Source: Phoronis australis (taxonomy: Eukaryota > Phoronida > Phoronidae). From it: a DNA stretch of 64,000 bases. The stretch lies in NCBI GenBank assembly GCA_002633005.1, contig NMRA01000154.1, forward strand, positions 55,213 to 119,212, given 5' to 3'. A program made the position numbers and the translations under genes. Below are positions 1-13,104 of this stretch, piece after piece (position 1 is the first letter of the stretch; each line of letters opens with the position of its first letter). The notes under the pieces are model-generated. The model was given only the letters and a program-made list of their open reading frames with translations, was not told where the DNA came from and did no database searches.

Positions 1-228
1 CGTTGTTCACTTACTTGACACCTTTTTACGGCAAATCAAAAGAAATTTAATCGGCCAGTCCCTACAAGGAACTTGCCTCCCAGTATACGTGCACTGACCA
101 GAAATTTAATGCTTTGTAAAACAAAAACCAAGCACGGAACTGTTAAAAATAAAGATCACAGGTTGGTAATTTTGTGTTCACTTTTTATTGGGCCCAACTT
201 GGAACAAGCGTGCAACTAGTACTGATCA

Positions 229-796
229 TCGCTACGATTCTGCACGACTGATGACATATGACCACCAGTCTCATAACAGTCTCATGATATATGACCACCA
301 GTCTCATATCAGTCTGATGATATATGACCACCAGTCTCATATCAGTCAGATGATATATGACCACCAGTCTCATATCAGTGTGATGATATATGACCACCAG
401 TCTCGTAGCAGTCAGATGATACATGACCACCAGTCTCATAACAGTCTCATGATATATGACCACCAGTCTCATATCGCTCTGATGCTACAGTGTATATGAC
501 CACCAGTCTCATATCAGTCTGATAACACATGACCACCAGTCTCATATCAGGCTGATGATATATGACCACCAGTCTCATAACAGTTCTCATGATACATGAC
601 CACCAGTCTCATATCAGTCTGGTGATATATGACCACCAGTCTCATATCAGTCTGATGATATATGACCACCAGTCTCATATCAGGCTGATGATATATGACC
701 ACCAGTCTCATGTCAGTCTCATGATATATGACCACCAGTCTCATATCAGTCGGATAATATATGACCACCAGTCTCATATCAGTCTGATTATCATTC
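229..796. repeat. 33-bp minisatellite, about 16 copies
   Basis: Direct tandem array with a 33-bp period; the unit contains CCACCAGTCTCAT followed by ATCAGTCTGATGATATATGA. Copies start near 262, 295, 328, 361 and so on to about 764, with a few indels. Because 33 is a multiple of three, several frames stay open on both strands and give repetitive 11-residue peptides. I regard these as by-products of the period, not as genes. It lies 3' of the third exon of the RASL12-like gene, so it is intronic or downstream of that gene. Confidence 0.95.
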
Positions 797-1068
797 ACAC
801 AAGCGTCATTCTTGGAAACCCTTTTCTGATCATTTGTCATTGCTCAGTGATAAGAAATCATATAAATTATCAGATTCATAATAAACATGGAAACGAAAAG
901 TTTATCAACGGTTACTATGTTGTCAAATACAATTTATATCATACAATGGTTGATATAGGTATATAAAAATCCTTAATGATGAATAATGATCAGCCACGGA
1001 TCATGAAGTCAGAATGAAACAGAAATATTTTCTTGTGAATCGATGGAAAATAACACTGCCGTTTATAT

Positions 1069-1457
1069 AGGGAGATTCTCCCGAAACAAGCCGCAAACTT
1101 GCGCGTTTTTCCATTTTGAAAGGCGAATCGAGTTATGTTGTGAAGTTGATGGCGGATTGTTCCTGCACCTAATGCTTGAATTCACAGTTGTAAGACTTGA
1201 CCCTCTTAATTAGTCTTGCTATCGTGGTAGTTCAACTACGCCATCTTTACAAACATTGTTTCACGCCTCCTTGTACTTCATTGGTCTAAATGCAACGAGC
1301 GTCGGGTGAACAGCTGGCACGCTGCCAAAAATTAAAAACATTCAATATCAGCATGAGCCCAATATATGAAATTGACGGTCTGCAAAATTTGAAGTTTCAG
1401 CCTCTATTGGAAAAAATATTTACAAAAGTCTGAGACCTGTTTCGGGAGAATAACCCT
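1069..1457. mobile_element. MITE-like element with inverted termini
   Basis: The left end AGGGAGATTCTCCCGAAACA and the reverse complement of the right end AGGGTTATTCTCCCGAAACA match over about 22 bp. The element is 389 bp with no coding potential. The flanking 8-mers GTTTATAT and GTATGTAG are only partly similar, so the target duplication is uncertain. It lies just 3' of exon 3 of the RASL12-like gene. Confidence 0.55.
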
Positions 1458-1513
1458 GTATGTAGCAGGCCAAAAACCAACAGTGATCGTAATTATTTGC
1501 AATTGTAGCAAAC

Positions 1514-4500
1514 CTTGTCGCAAGTATCCATGATTCGTATCACCATTTCCTGGTTGTCCATGGTCTCTTGCTTTGTGTAAATTCCCTCTGGAAATTCATC
1601 AGAATTAATAAAAGCTTTTTACATTTTTACACAGTTTAACTCCGGCTTTTTAAAACTCACGGCAGGTATACATTCATTCTTTGGCATTGTGCCAAAAACC
1701 AAAAAGTTTAACTGAAATACGGCTCTATGTTAGTGCTTCAGTTGGACTTACATAATTGGAAAGATGAAAAGCTCGTTAAGCAATTACTTATCAAATCAAC
1801 CATAACAGACGCGAATACCAGCGAATTTTCTTGTACGCAAAACAAACTCGATCACTTCCATGGACGAAATAGTGCTCCCGCCATACAAGAAATTTAAAAT
1901 TAAGTTTAGTTTCTGCCTACACGACCAACCGTAAAATACATGGTCGACTCAGTCTACAAATTTCTTTTTAAATACAAAAACAAAAACAGTATTTCTGTAA
2001 CAGAAAAGAATGTTCAAAGTAGTTAAACATTTTACCGACATTACTTAACCCTGAGAGGAGTGAGGGTAGGGCAGGCGTGAAGAATACATCTACAGGACCG
2101 CCTTACCTATGTATGGGTCGTATTCCATTATGAACCTTTTTGTAATGTATTTCACAGTCAACGCTGAAAAGGAAGAACGGCGATCAGATCAAGACACTTT
2201 TCGACTCGAAAGCTTATTAAAAGCGATAAAAGGCGCCTAAAAATTGACAATTTTATGTACATTCTGGACGGGGATCCAGTGGCCGGTTGCACGAAACCGT
2301 GCCAAATGGGGAATCAATTAAGGTCCCTAAGTCTTTTTGAGTATTTTTATGTACTCACACATGTAATTTTTTCTATCATTTCATCTTTAATATGAGTTCC
2401 TTTTTGATTAATGACATTTTCTAATAATATAGCTAAGAACTGAGCTCTGAGTTCACTGAAAATTAATAGGGACTCAGTTCTTAAATTGAGGGTGTTGCAT
2501 GAAAAGATCTCTACTGGCTTTCAATAATATTGACAAGTCAACTAGAGTTCACTCTCGATTTGTATCAAAGCCAAAAATTGACTTAGTAATGAAACTAAAA
2601 CAATACAAGACAAGACAATCAATGTTTTCACACGTCCACAAATACGCAGTAGATTTAGGGAACCTCGGAGTCCATCCCCATGGACACTCGGACCCCCTCC
2701 CGATGGACGTTGGGAAATTCTCCTCAAGGCCGAAATGGGCACTCGGACCTCCCCCCCTCCCCATGGACACTCGGACCACCTCCACATAGACACTCGGACC
2801 ACTTAAAAATGGACAATCGGACCCTCTCCCCATGAACACTTGGATCCTCTCCCCATATGGACACTCGGATCTCCTCCCCATGCACACAGCAATTAATCAG
2901 GATCACGGATGCAACATCTCCATCCGGTGGCAAGAGACTCTAAACCCAAGACGAGGCTAATTTATACGAGGTGCTTCTCAGTTCATTCACCGCCAACGCC
3001 AGGTTAACGGAACTATGCCATACCATGAATTCCGCCAGGTGAACTGCGTAGGCTCAGTTATAATTTGGCACTACTCACTCCGCCAAACTGCGGCAGTTGT
3101 GACATGGAACTGCTAATTACAGGTCGAGTGTGTGGTATTTAAAAATGCTGAAGTGACAATATGGAGGCTGGGGTCAAATTTTGTCCGCTGAGGTTCAAGA
3201 CGTATTTTTCGTCAGTTAATAGACGAGATGTCCAGGTGTCATAAATGATCCAATTTGAAGCTGGGATTCACCCTTGTAAATTTGATAGTTAACCATATCA
3301 AATAATTTTCGCCGACAAAATTCATCTCCAGACGCATCAAAATGACCTAAAGCGTTAAAGACACAGTTTGCGAGCGAATAAACAACTCCATACAAGATGA
3401 CGTATATACTCTCTTGACAAAGGTCAATTACATATAAAGTTTTACTGTTTTAAATTATCACATCATACTCTAAAAAGGACAATGTCCGCGTGATTTTCCT
3501 TCTTGAATATTTATTACAATGAATACGCTATGAGTCGTTTTGCTATTTATAAACTTACATAGCACACGTATTCGCCACTGTCGTCATAAACTGAAACATA
3601 ACACCAATCCGCTGATAATCATTTTATGGTGAGATAAAATCATCACCAAGTAGCATTTAAATTCCGCGATAGAAGTGGAGAGATAACAGTTAGCTTTCTC
3701 AAGTTCCATTGTCTCACAACGTGTAAAGCGCAACCTTGTTATTTTTTGTATCAGATACGCTCAAATCGCAACGTTGGTCTGGACCGAGTTGCATAACTTT
3801 GATAGTAAAACGAAGTTAACAGCATTGTGCAACCATGGTCACGTGGTGTACAGTTGTATGACCTTGTAAATGCCCCATCTGTTTCTTCTATATACTCCAT
3901 TGATTTTGAGATGAACAATTTGAATTGACCTAACTTAGCTTTCGTTTTGAAGAAAATGGCAAAAGCGATCGACGTTTATAGATTACGCCACAAATAGTCG
4001 ATTCTCATTGGTCAATGCGCAGCGTTCATATGGAGCTCTACCCATCAACCGATATTTCCTGTAATCAGTAACTACTAAATTCGCCAAGCATGTAGCGTGG
4101 CGTTGTACATGTGAATATCCAATCTATACCTTCTGTACAAGCGATACATTTCATAGCCTTGAGATGAACAGTTTAAGTTCCCCCAACGTTCTCGTTCTTT
4201 GATGAAAAAAGTGAACTCAACGTTTATAGATTACTCGTGATAAAGAGTCAATTCTCAAAACCACTGTATCGTCCGCGGTCAACATTTTCAAGCACCACAA
4301 ATTGGATTTACAATGCTTTTTCGTCTCAAAATAATATATCTGGTTACATGGGGAGAAAACCTAACCGGATCAAAGTAGATAATATGTTAGCGTTGATTTA
4401 GAATTGTACTGAGACTACAAACCGACACCAGCGCAATATACGTGTACGAGGACAGCCTGATTGTAAATGTGTTGCCGTTAACCAGCGGGCATCATTAATA

Positions 4501-7500
4501 AAGGACAGGTGTTATGATGAAAGTACCAATCTGTACTTTTCGGAGTACAAGCCTTCGTTGCTACGTTCTTCGACGTCATTTCTATGACCAAAGGTGAGCC
4601 ACAACAGAGCCGCGAAAACTTCTTGTCAGACGACGTGTGTCTTCAGCGCCAAATTCCTTTCATTAACGAGTACGGCAAGAGCGACGCAACGTTTTGAAAT
4701 GCACCCGCGAGTGCATCGCTAACAGTGTGCTTCCACCGTTTATTACTTTCATGAATGCAATTAAGCTAATTTGGCAACTATGATATGAAAGCTGAAAATG
4801 AGCTGGTGCAGGCGCATCCTAGTGTTACACCTCTCTGAAAAAATATCAGGCCCCTCTGAAAATAACCAGCGGACAAGTAATATCTTGTCAAAATTAAAAT
4901 GGCCAACAGGGGTGCTACGCTAGTCCAAACTGTCCCAATATCTACCGGCGCCGGCATAAACACTGGAAAACCGTTTTGACAATAATCCACGCGCACGCAG
5001 TGTCTAGTCAAACACAACAACGGTCGACTAGGTTGCTGCCTATGTCAAATCTGCCCAAAAATCATCTTGTGCACCCGCATATCCGTCAATCGTTTTTGTG
5101 TCAAATTTCAACAAAACAGTAGAAATCGCCACTAGGTGACGCAAAATACGCCAATTCCATCCAAAACCGGGACTCCACTAATAAATACCTATTTGCCAAA
5201 CTTTATGAAAATCCGTTAAGGAAATCCAAAATACTGACGACAACGTAAAAAACTAAAATCGCTTCTAGGAGGCACTCTGGTAGTCGGACCCGTCCGAATA
5301 ATTCTCTTCCATTAAAGGAAATTTTTCATGGACATACATTCAAGTGTTTTGGAGACACAGCAGCGGACGCCGGGCGACGGACGCCGGACGGACAGTAATA
5401 ATATATTTGTAAATATATATGTAATTATCTGGGCGCATAAAAATTAGGTTGTCCTCCTCACTGATAACATCGCATTCCAAGAACGACAAAACTTCGTAAT
5501 CTGGAGAGCTCATTAAACATATTAGTACATGGCCTACATGTATTGCCACAAGATCTGAACGCAGCACGCATCTTCATCATCCCATACATGTACGTATACT
5601 TCTGTTGAATAAATATATGTCCGTTATTACGCGCATTTTACCCCAACGCGTGATTTATCAGCTTATCACTAAACTGTGTGTAATTCAGAGGTTCGTAACA
5701 TACAGAGGCGTAACTCAGAGAGTCTACTTGAAGCCCTTGAAAGCGATTGTTTTGACAGTAGCTGTATATTATGGTTGAGTGGGGAGGCAACAGCCTGGCA
5801 AGTCATTGGCTAAACCAACTGATTGCCGAAAAATGCCAATTTAAGAGCTCTTTGGAATTAATTTATTTGGGCAGTATAAACCGAATTTTACAAATGAACT
5901 GATAAACTGGAAGTACACAAATGTGTCAACAAAACCTAATGATTTCTACCGATTCAAATCGTGTAAAGCTAAGTTTATTAACTGCCTGCAGTCGCGTCAG
6001 TTACGCGATTTAACCTCTCAGACAAAAACATGACCTCGACATGAACCTCGATCGGGGGAGTAAAACATTGTGGGGAATAACCCAGGATAGGTAATGCCGG
6101 GGGGCGACTCCAGCATGTACACACTTCAATTTTCAAGACATTGTGCGCTGTATCAGCACCAAGTAGACCTCAAATAGTTACGAGCATCGCCACATCCGGG
6201 TAGCATTAGTAAAGCAATTTTCTTGAGAGAATAGTGATATTACGGAATACCACACAATATCACGCCACTGAAAGGCGAATCTTCCGCGACTAAGAACGAG
6301 GCATCACCAGCATAGACAAACAAAATGTCCGCCACTGATGAAGCGATTGGTTTGTGTGATTGCAACGCTGAATTGTGGATGAAAATTTATCATTTCTGTT
6401 CCGGCTGTAAGTGAAAATTTCCTACCACAAAAATCTGACAGGTGTCTCGCGTTTACAGAATGCATCCATGTTTACGTGGGTGACGAATGTGCGATTGTCA
6501 TTAAATCTTCCAGTCGGAGGTGGCACCGTTTCTTCATTTGCATATGGCAACAACCAGTACCAGAACAAGACACGGGCATCTTTTAACAAGACCGTGTTAA
6601 CCCAATCACCGCCTGACAGCACGTATTGTTTTGTTAAAGAAGGTCTAGAAATAAACGGTCGAAACTTGTTATTATTCCATGAACAAAAATTCCCAACTAC
6701 ACGCGACGCGCCTGTCAAGTCACACGAGACTAATTGACTACAGCTCAGAGATGAGTGCTGTGTGGCAGACCTTCACTTCAAGTTGAAAAAACAACGTATT
6801 GTACATTCTAGGACTGTTATAGACTTTGTCTACAAGGCTCTCAATAAGATGATGTGAGTAGGTACTATTAGTGGGAGGCGTCAAGAATTGTTCTCAAATT
6901 TTTGAGGTTGAGCATGTGTTTTTCTTTGAGAAACAGAAATAAGTTGAATTTACTACCGTTTTGTGAGCACCGAAATAAGAAACATTACATACCACTTTGG
7001 CGTCCAACTTTTAAGAAAACATGGGTGACGTATGACAACAGTTATTGCGTTCTAATTCACTACGTCAATTGCAAATTTTGAACACCCTTTACACCCTTTA
7101 CTACCTATTGATAATGTGTAACAACAATCAGCACAATGATAGAATATGATTTTATTCACAAATTGAACACCAGGATATGAACAAATCAAAAAGGATGTGA
7201 AAGCTCATCACTGTTGAAAGACTGGGTGAACCCTTGCAAACTTAGGTTGCCTCAGTTCATTTATGTGCCACCTAGCTCTCAATACCGACCTGTTCACGGT
7301 TGAAGTCAATGGTCATAACAGTACCCTAAGGCATATTGCCAGTCTACTTTGGTGCTGTTCCTTAGGCATACGGGAAGTGGCAAGCAAATGCCGTTTAAGT
7401 TATAAGCTTTCACAGCAGAACTATCTACGTCTAACCTACGTGCCTGGCGGTTGTCTCAGAAAATGACGCGTTTTTGTTGTTTTGGAGTAACCAGAAAAAT

Positions 7501-9979
7501 TCTTAACACCGTTTTTGTGATCAGGGCATGGGGCATGTTATCTGAAAGTTTCACAGAAATCCGATTAGTCATTTCTGAGATATGATGTTCCGACGTCAGA
7601 CAATTTGGTCATATTGTAGGGTCCTACGTAACCATAGCAGTAGGTCCTATTTTATCTAGTAAAACAGTGAATTGCGATCAGGGTTGTTCTTTCAATTAGT
7701 CTTGAATTTCCGCCGCCGGCGCTTATTTGAGACCCGGCGTTTGCTTAACAATGGTGTTTTAACTAGCTTTTACCCAGCGCTTATTTGAGACTGGCGCTTA
7801 TACGCGATTCTAAGGTAACCGCGTTTGATGACGTTTCGTCCGGTGGCTACAGTCACAGGATGTTCCATCGAAACGGAAACGGAGTCGAAAACAGATACCC
7901 ACACCTTTAAAACAGCTAACCAACCCGAAAAATACGAACCCGATCTTTAAAACAGAGTCCTGGGGATCGGAGAGGACCGAAACACCACTCACACACTTTC
8001 TGTAAAGCATTGTTTGGTGAAAAATAAATCTTCCTACTTTAAATAGTTGTTGTAAAACGTTGTTTTACTGTATGAGAATTTTAGAAAACTTTTAACAGAT
8101 TGGCGTTCTACGTTATTCTGCTTCTAAAATTGTGGTGCTATCTTTTACGTCGGCTTTCGGTGTCATGAAATATTGTGTCACCTATTTCTTTTTCCCCATT
8201 TTTTCAATCAACTATTCTTCTTCCACGAGGTTGCGTACAGATCACAACAAATTGGTTTCATTTCGTTACAAGATTTTAGTATTTTAATTAATAACTGCAT
8301 ACCGAATTTCAAAACAAATTTTGCAGCAGTGATCCGCCAATAAAAAAGGGTGAATGCGTTGAGTTCAGAAATTCCGATTCCAAATTCTGTTTTGTTGATC
8401 GATGAGGAGTTGAAGTACATTTTTTGAGGGCAAAAACAGTGAAAATAGCGACGGTGCAGGTCTTTTGAGCGAGCAATTCTTGCGGTCCATTTCAAAATCC
8501 GGAAATTGATTGTACCGGAAATAATGTACTCTCTACAAGTAAATCGACGAACTCTAAAATGCGGCCAATTGTAAAGATATTTAAAGGAATTAATAATCAA
8601 TAATGACACTCGAAATAATAATGTAGTTTTTCGCTTCTGAAAATATTTTTGGAAAAACCATTGAATAATCTGAAATTAACTTAATATTCAGCGAGATAAC
8701 GTGCTGAGTGTATGTTGAAATTCGCCTTCGCCCACAGACAAGTTGCAAGAGTTTTACCGATAAAAATCAAATAACATTGTCAACATATAAGTTGCGTTTT
8801 ATTATTCACAATTTTTAACAAACAAATGCAGAAAACAACTGGAAAGTATTTGAAGATGCTTTAACTCAAGGACAACGGTCTCAGAAAATTTGAAAAATGT
8901 CCGTATTTCCTGTCCGATCCCCGGGGTTCATGTTAGGTTCGTGTTTTTCAGGCTGGTTAGCTGTTTTGGGGGTGCGGGAGTCTGTTTTCAACTCCGAGAT
9001 ATCTGTTTTACTCCGAGGTTCCTGTTTCGATTGAACAGTCCGAGTCAGTGGTTGCACAATGAGGCGTATTAAAAATCACGAATATGTCGCATTTCGCAAA
9101 AGAACTCGGTATTCTTAGAAAAAGGTATACGTAACAAACGACATGAGATTAGACCCTAACTTGACTCATTTAACTTCAAAATATTCGTCAATCTTTATAT
9201 AACACTAGATTTTGTTTCCATTGCGTATTTACCAACTTCAGTTCATGGAAGGTCGTTTCAGTGATTTGTCTGTTCCACGTTTCATTTAACAAATGTTTCA
9301 CTTGCGATTAAATTAAAACGTGGTAATATCGATTTACCGCTACCGGTGCAACCCCAAATCTCGTGTATGGCGAAGTAATTCAGGCAGCTGTCCCTGGTAT
9401 CAGACGTTCCCTTTAAATTAATTGGCACACTGGGGTCGGAAGTTTACAACAAATTCTCAATGATGTACAAGGTTAGTTTATTTACACGAATACAGGACCA
9501 ACATGCACATTTTTTCTGGACAAGATTCGTGTGAAATAATTCTTAGATTAGACTTATCAAGTATTATTACTCGTTTGAAAACGTGTGTCTCGCCACAGTA
9601 AAGACGTTTTGAGAGCACTTCGAGAACAAGACAAAAATCAAACGGATTTACTTTAGTGTGACATTTGAAAGATAAGACGACCAGTATTTGTTTGTATTCA
9701 GTGGGTACGACTAAAGCAGTCTAAATGAAATCGTAAGTAAATCACACGATTACACAGTGCCGACTATTTGGGAGTCCAAGGGGCAATGGCGTATACTTCA
9801 GAATAGACTTTCGGTAACGTTTAAAGCATTTGCGCAAACACTCAAAATCGGCTCATCGTAGTTCCTGACACTTTCTTACCAGACTTTCCCGCTCCCAGCG
9901 CCCCCAGTAGTGCTATATTGTACTCCTGACTTGATATTGGCATCGTGTTCGTTCTGTTAGCGACCTTCCTTGAACTCAT
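1514..9979 (-). CDS. RASL12-like small GTPase, first three coding exons (3' part off the window)
   Basis: Minus-strand exons: 9979-9880, 2163-2107 and 1587-1514. They join in phases 1, 1 and 0 with AG acceptors and GT donors (GTAAGA, GTAAGG, GTTTGC). They encode 77 residues, and the rest must lie left of base 1. The P-loop GALGAGKS is at residues 26-33. It is followed by ALTVKYITKRFIMEYDP and then a strand ending VIRIMDT at the G3 position. The order and spelling fit the Ras-like subfamily best represented by RASL12 (family knowledge). These are intracellular guanine-nucleotide-binding proteins of poorly known role. Oddities: the residue at Ras Gly12 is Leu28, the switch-I Thr35 position is Tyr51, and G3 reads DTCDK instead of DTAGQ. 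Gly60 and Gln61 are therefore missing, so classical GTP hydrolysis is unlikely. RASL12 is also non-canonical here. Start: ATG at 9979, with an in-frame alternative at 9943. RERG or RASL11 relatives remain possible. Confidence 0.8.
2283..2640 (-). mobile_element. Copy of the GGTTGCATGAAAC-TIR element (partial)
   Basis: The start, CCGGTTGCACGAAAC, and the following text about AAATGGGGAATCAATTAAGG match the terminal inverted repeat of the element at 51232-51639 in opposite orientation. The interior (GAGTTCACTCTCGATTTG, CAAAAATTGACTTAGTAATG) also matches that element and the copy at 36160. The second terminus is not recognisable here. The element is non-coding and lies inside intron 1 of the RASL12-like gene. 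Confidence 0.7.
2670..2886. repeat. GGACACTCGGACC minisatellite
   Basis: Degenerate tandem array of roughly 26-30 bp units built on CTCCCCATGGACACTCGGAC, about seven or eight units. It lies in intron 1 of the RASL12-like gene. The overlapping short minus-strand reading frames are repeat translations. Confidence 0.85.
4675..5443 (+). mobile_element. Pearl-like composite element, copy 1
   Basis: Non-coding element with the same head as the 27.2 kb copy (AAGAGCGACGC then TGCATCGC near 4710). The interior carries CCACTAGGTGACGC at 5129-5142 and CTTCTAGGAGGC at 5262-5273. The tail has GGACGCCGG-type microsatellite text (about 5363-5395), then an AT-rich segment ending GGGCGCATAAAA. This architecture (head, ~150-bp core monomers, GACGG-type microsatellite, hairpin tail) resembles the pearl/CvE elements of bivalves and Helentron-related HINE elements as I remember them. 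The assignment is by architecture only. Confidence 0.65.
7860..9037. repeat. Long inverted repeat pair (7860-7980 and 8903-9037)
   Basis: The reverse complement of 7860-7980 aligns with 8903-9037. Shared blocks include CCGATCCCC, GGTTCGT, TTTTTC, GGTTGGTTAGCTGTTTT and TCTGTTTTC. The arms are about 120-135 bp with roughly three quarters identity and enclose about 920 bp with no convincing gene. It is probably a non-autonomous DNA transposon or foldback element inside intron 1 of the RASL12-like gene. I see no clear target-site duplication. Confidence 0.6.
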
Positions 9980-12124
9980 TCTAACACGCGGACAACCTGC
10001 GGAACAACAGTAAATACATAATTAGAGATACAAACATCGATCGAATTGTAAGGTGTTTTCATTGGCCGATTGTTGCAACGCGAAGTAAAATCACAAGATA
10101 CAAGAAGTCCCGGAGCACCTCTGTGGCCTTCAGGCCAGATATGAACTCAATACAATACAATCTCCGATCATACATATTGCAAAGGGGGACCATGGACAAA
10201 CATATGGGCGTGACTTCTTCCACTGTAGCAACACAATAGTGATGGACTAAATATTAGGGTTCATCAACCGAGGAAATGATAGTCATTTTGTTATGCCACA
10301 GCCTCAACAAAGAACAATAATTGTACATATATATGCCAAACTTCACAAAGCTCCATCAAAGAACGCTGTAGGTGTTAAGGCAGAAGTAAAGAAAACTGTA
10401 ATTAGAACACGGGGGCGTTATATTAAACCAGTCGGTTGACGTCGGCCATGCGTTCTTCAACAGGAACACATCTGCTTGCCAACTTTCACCATAAAAACAC
10501 GGGAGGTTTGTCTGGCGGTTTGGCAGATGGGGAGGCAGACGCCGAAACACAGACACGAAAATAATAAAAATTACCACTGTGGACGTAGCATAGGTCGTAA
10601 CCAAAATAAAATTGGGCAGCTGTGATGGTCTTTTTCGTGCAAACGATTCTGTCAAATTTCAGGAAGATTTGCTCAGAAAGTTGGTAGATATTGAGGAACA
10701 CGTAAAGAAAATTTAAGTTGCTATTAGGTGACACCACAGTTGTTGGAATCATCCCAAAATTAATGTCAGTCGCACCTTCTAAATAAATTTCATACATCAA
10801 GAATTAACTTGATACATGGTGAGGCACTCGCTGGTTCCCTGCGTGCCGCTAGGTGATAGCCAGCAAGTACGTATCACTTAATTTTCCTCGAGAAATTTTT
10901 TACACCGGCATTTCTCATTGTGGCGCGTCGAATTCTCAACAGGCAGCGCTTTACGCAAACAAACTGGCATGACTGATGGAGAAGTGTAAATGTGCTCTCA
11001 TGTACAGACAAATCGGTGCTTAAAATTCATGTTCAAGAAATGTGAATCCCAGAAAATTGTGGTTGCGCCTTTTAGGGGTGAATCTTTCTACTGTCTCTAA
11101 CTTTTGTTTACGTTGCTGTCCTGTATTCGTACCGTATGAATAACACACAGTCAGATGACGGCGAGTTTATTGTACATGTATGTGCTTCAAGCACGCGGCT
11201 TTTAAGCATCAGGCCTAAAGCAGAAACGAATAGTTGCTGCTACGCCACTTGTATGACAAGGGTAAAAATGGTTCACAGTCCCCCATTTTCTCACTCTGTT
11301 GTAAAGCTAACCAATGACTGCCCAGGTTACATCAACCAATGATGAAGCGCGTGCTACTGCCTGCAACCTGGCTACCACCTAGAGGCACTCAGAGAACCAG
11401 CAACAAAGTTACCTCTAGGTGAGGCACAGCAAGTGGAACACCTCGCATATTACGTAGCCTCAAAGTGTCTCTCGGGGATGTTTCAAATCTGCGCATGTGC
11501 GAGCTTCAATCATTGCAACAAATGGATTAGGTCAAGTTATTAAGGATAAATCAAGTCTACAGCCTGGGAGGTCTCAAAAGTCGTACGCGATCCTCGCTCG
11601 TTAGTCTGCACCCTGATGTACTTTTAACAGCTATTTAGGCTTGTTATCACACGTGTACCCCGGTGCATTCCACGGCAATTTTGAGAGTCTGAGGACTTGC
11701 TGTATCAACAGTTTGCACATGCGCAGACATGAAACACTGACCTCCGAGGAATAATTTGAGGCATCCAAAACACTTCGGGTATTTTCGTAGCTTCGAATTC
11801 CCTTGGAAGTGAACGTTACGTACGCATGTGACAGGGTCAGTCATACGGCAATCCGTAACACTTTGAATACCATCCGGATTGCTTCCAAATACTCGAAGTG
11901 TTTTGAAAGCTCAGAGGATTTTCGGAACACCTCGGGTATTTCCGTATCTTCAAATTTCCCTCGGACAAAGATACTATAGTGTAACTACATCTATGACTCG
12001 GATATGAATGTTATCTGCTTACGAGCGAACTTCAGTCATGCGATCAAACATTCTCCACTTTCACTAAGTCACATGACCCTATCGACAATCAATATCAATC
12101 CAATTATAATCCAATTTGATAATG
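9980..12124. other. Gene-free stretch upstream of the RASL12-like gene
   Basis: It should contain the promoter of the minus-strand RASL12-like gene, but I see no clear core element. At about 10105-10165 there is a short piece (CGGAGCACCTCTGTGGCC, then an AATACAAT-rich end) that looks like a retroelement 3' tail. Two related segments near 11776-11813 and 11928-11966 (each beginning AACAC, then TCGGGTATTT) form a diverged direct repeat. Confidence 0.5.
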
Positions 12125-12563
12125 ACCTTTTGAACGGTTTGACGGATAGAGCTCTATGCAGATGTCAAAAAGCGACTCGATAATAAAAAAGTCACCAGAG
12201 AACGCTGGATGTATCGAATCCGCCCGAAGTCGGGAATGTGCCGTCGTTGTCTCGATGGAACTCCATTAACCAAATTTCGTAAAAATTCCTCAAAGATCAT
12301 GACACATACAGAGACAAACGTAAGCAATAAAATTGCCGTTAGGGGGCACAGCGATAGTCGAATCATTCTGAACGTCGTTGACATCCGTCATCAGTGAGCT
12401 TCATAGAAACAAATCTGCCTAACCTATGAGGGTTTAGGAGATACAGTAGCGGACGCCCCATCCCTGGACAGCAATACGCACCCGCAACATCACACGAGGG
12501 CGCTTAACAACAACAACAACAAGTAATAATGCGTCCACATATAAATATGTGGGCGCATAAAAA
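12125..12563 (+). mobile_element. Pearl-like composite element, copy 2 (head missing)
   Basis: It contains the monomer core CCGTTAGGGGGCA (12336-12348), then the TTTAGGAGATACAG segment and GCGGACGC at the tail. The end hairpin TGCGTCCACATATAAATATG leads into TGTGGGCGCATAAAA, and the element ends at 12563. The recognisable 5' head seen at 4675 and 27227 is absent, so this copy is truncated. A CAA-type microsatellite (about 12506-12520) sits just before the tail. Confidence 0.6.
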
Positions 12564-13104
12564 CGAGAAATAAACACCGTTGTCATTCATACATGTTTGG
12601 CTTAACCAGATTTTACCAAAATTTTACAAAGACTTTAAGCAATCGCAGTCTTATAAAATGTCTGGTTTCGAAGCTTTTCTGAGACGAGTTCAAGTTGAAT
12701 CTACAGCTACCAGCATGCCAGTAAAACTAGGAACAAAGACATTCGTACCTAACTGTTTTCAAGTTGAAGAAATCTTCTTTTCTCATCACAATAACTACCG
12801 AATCCTCCTACCACCACTAACTACGCGAACATGGCTCCTCACACTGACACGATAAGATGAGCTAACCTGACGCTTGTCAAACAGACGACCACTGTTATGA
12901 TGTTAATAACGAACGCGACTGACATTTGAAAAAACAAGTCTAAATTGGGTAAATTTGTATAATCTAACTAGACAGCAGACATGTCGACCTGACGCGTAGG
13001 CTGGGAGGCAGTCACAGTATTTTGATCAGCGCTCGACGGTAATCATGTGAAGTCGACCACTAATCCAATATATTCCAATCATGGTTCATTTTGCACCTGC
13101 TGTA

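Noticed and set aside
188-966. Four overlapping ORFs of 95-134 codons on both strands
   Set aside because: They are translations of the 33-bp minisatellite (period divisible by three) with no splice or start context.
8208-8609. 133-codon minus-strand ORF
   Set aside because: It lies between the arms of the inverted repeat in the RASL12-like intron and shows no domain, signal peptide or splice context.
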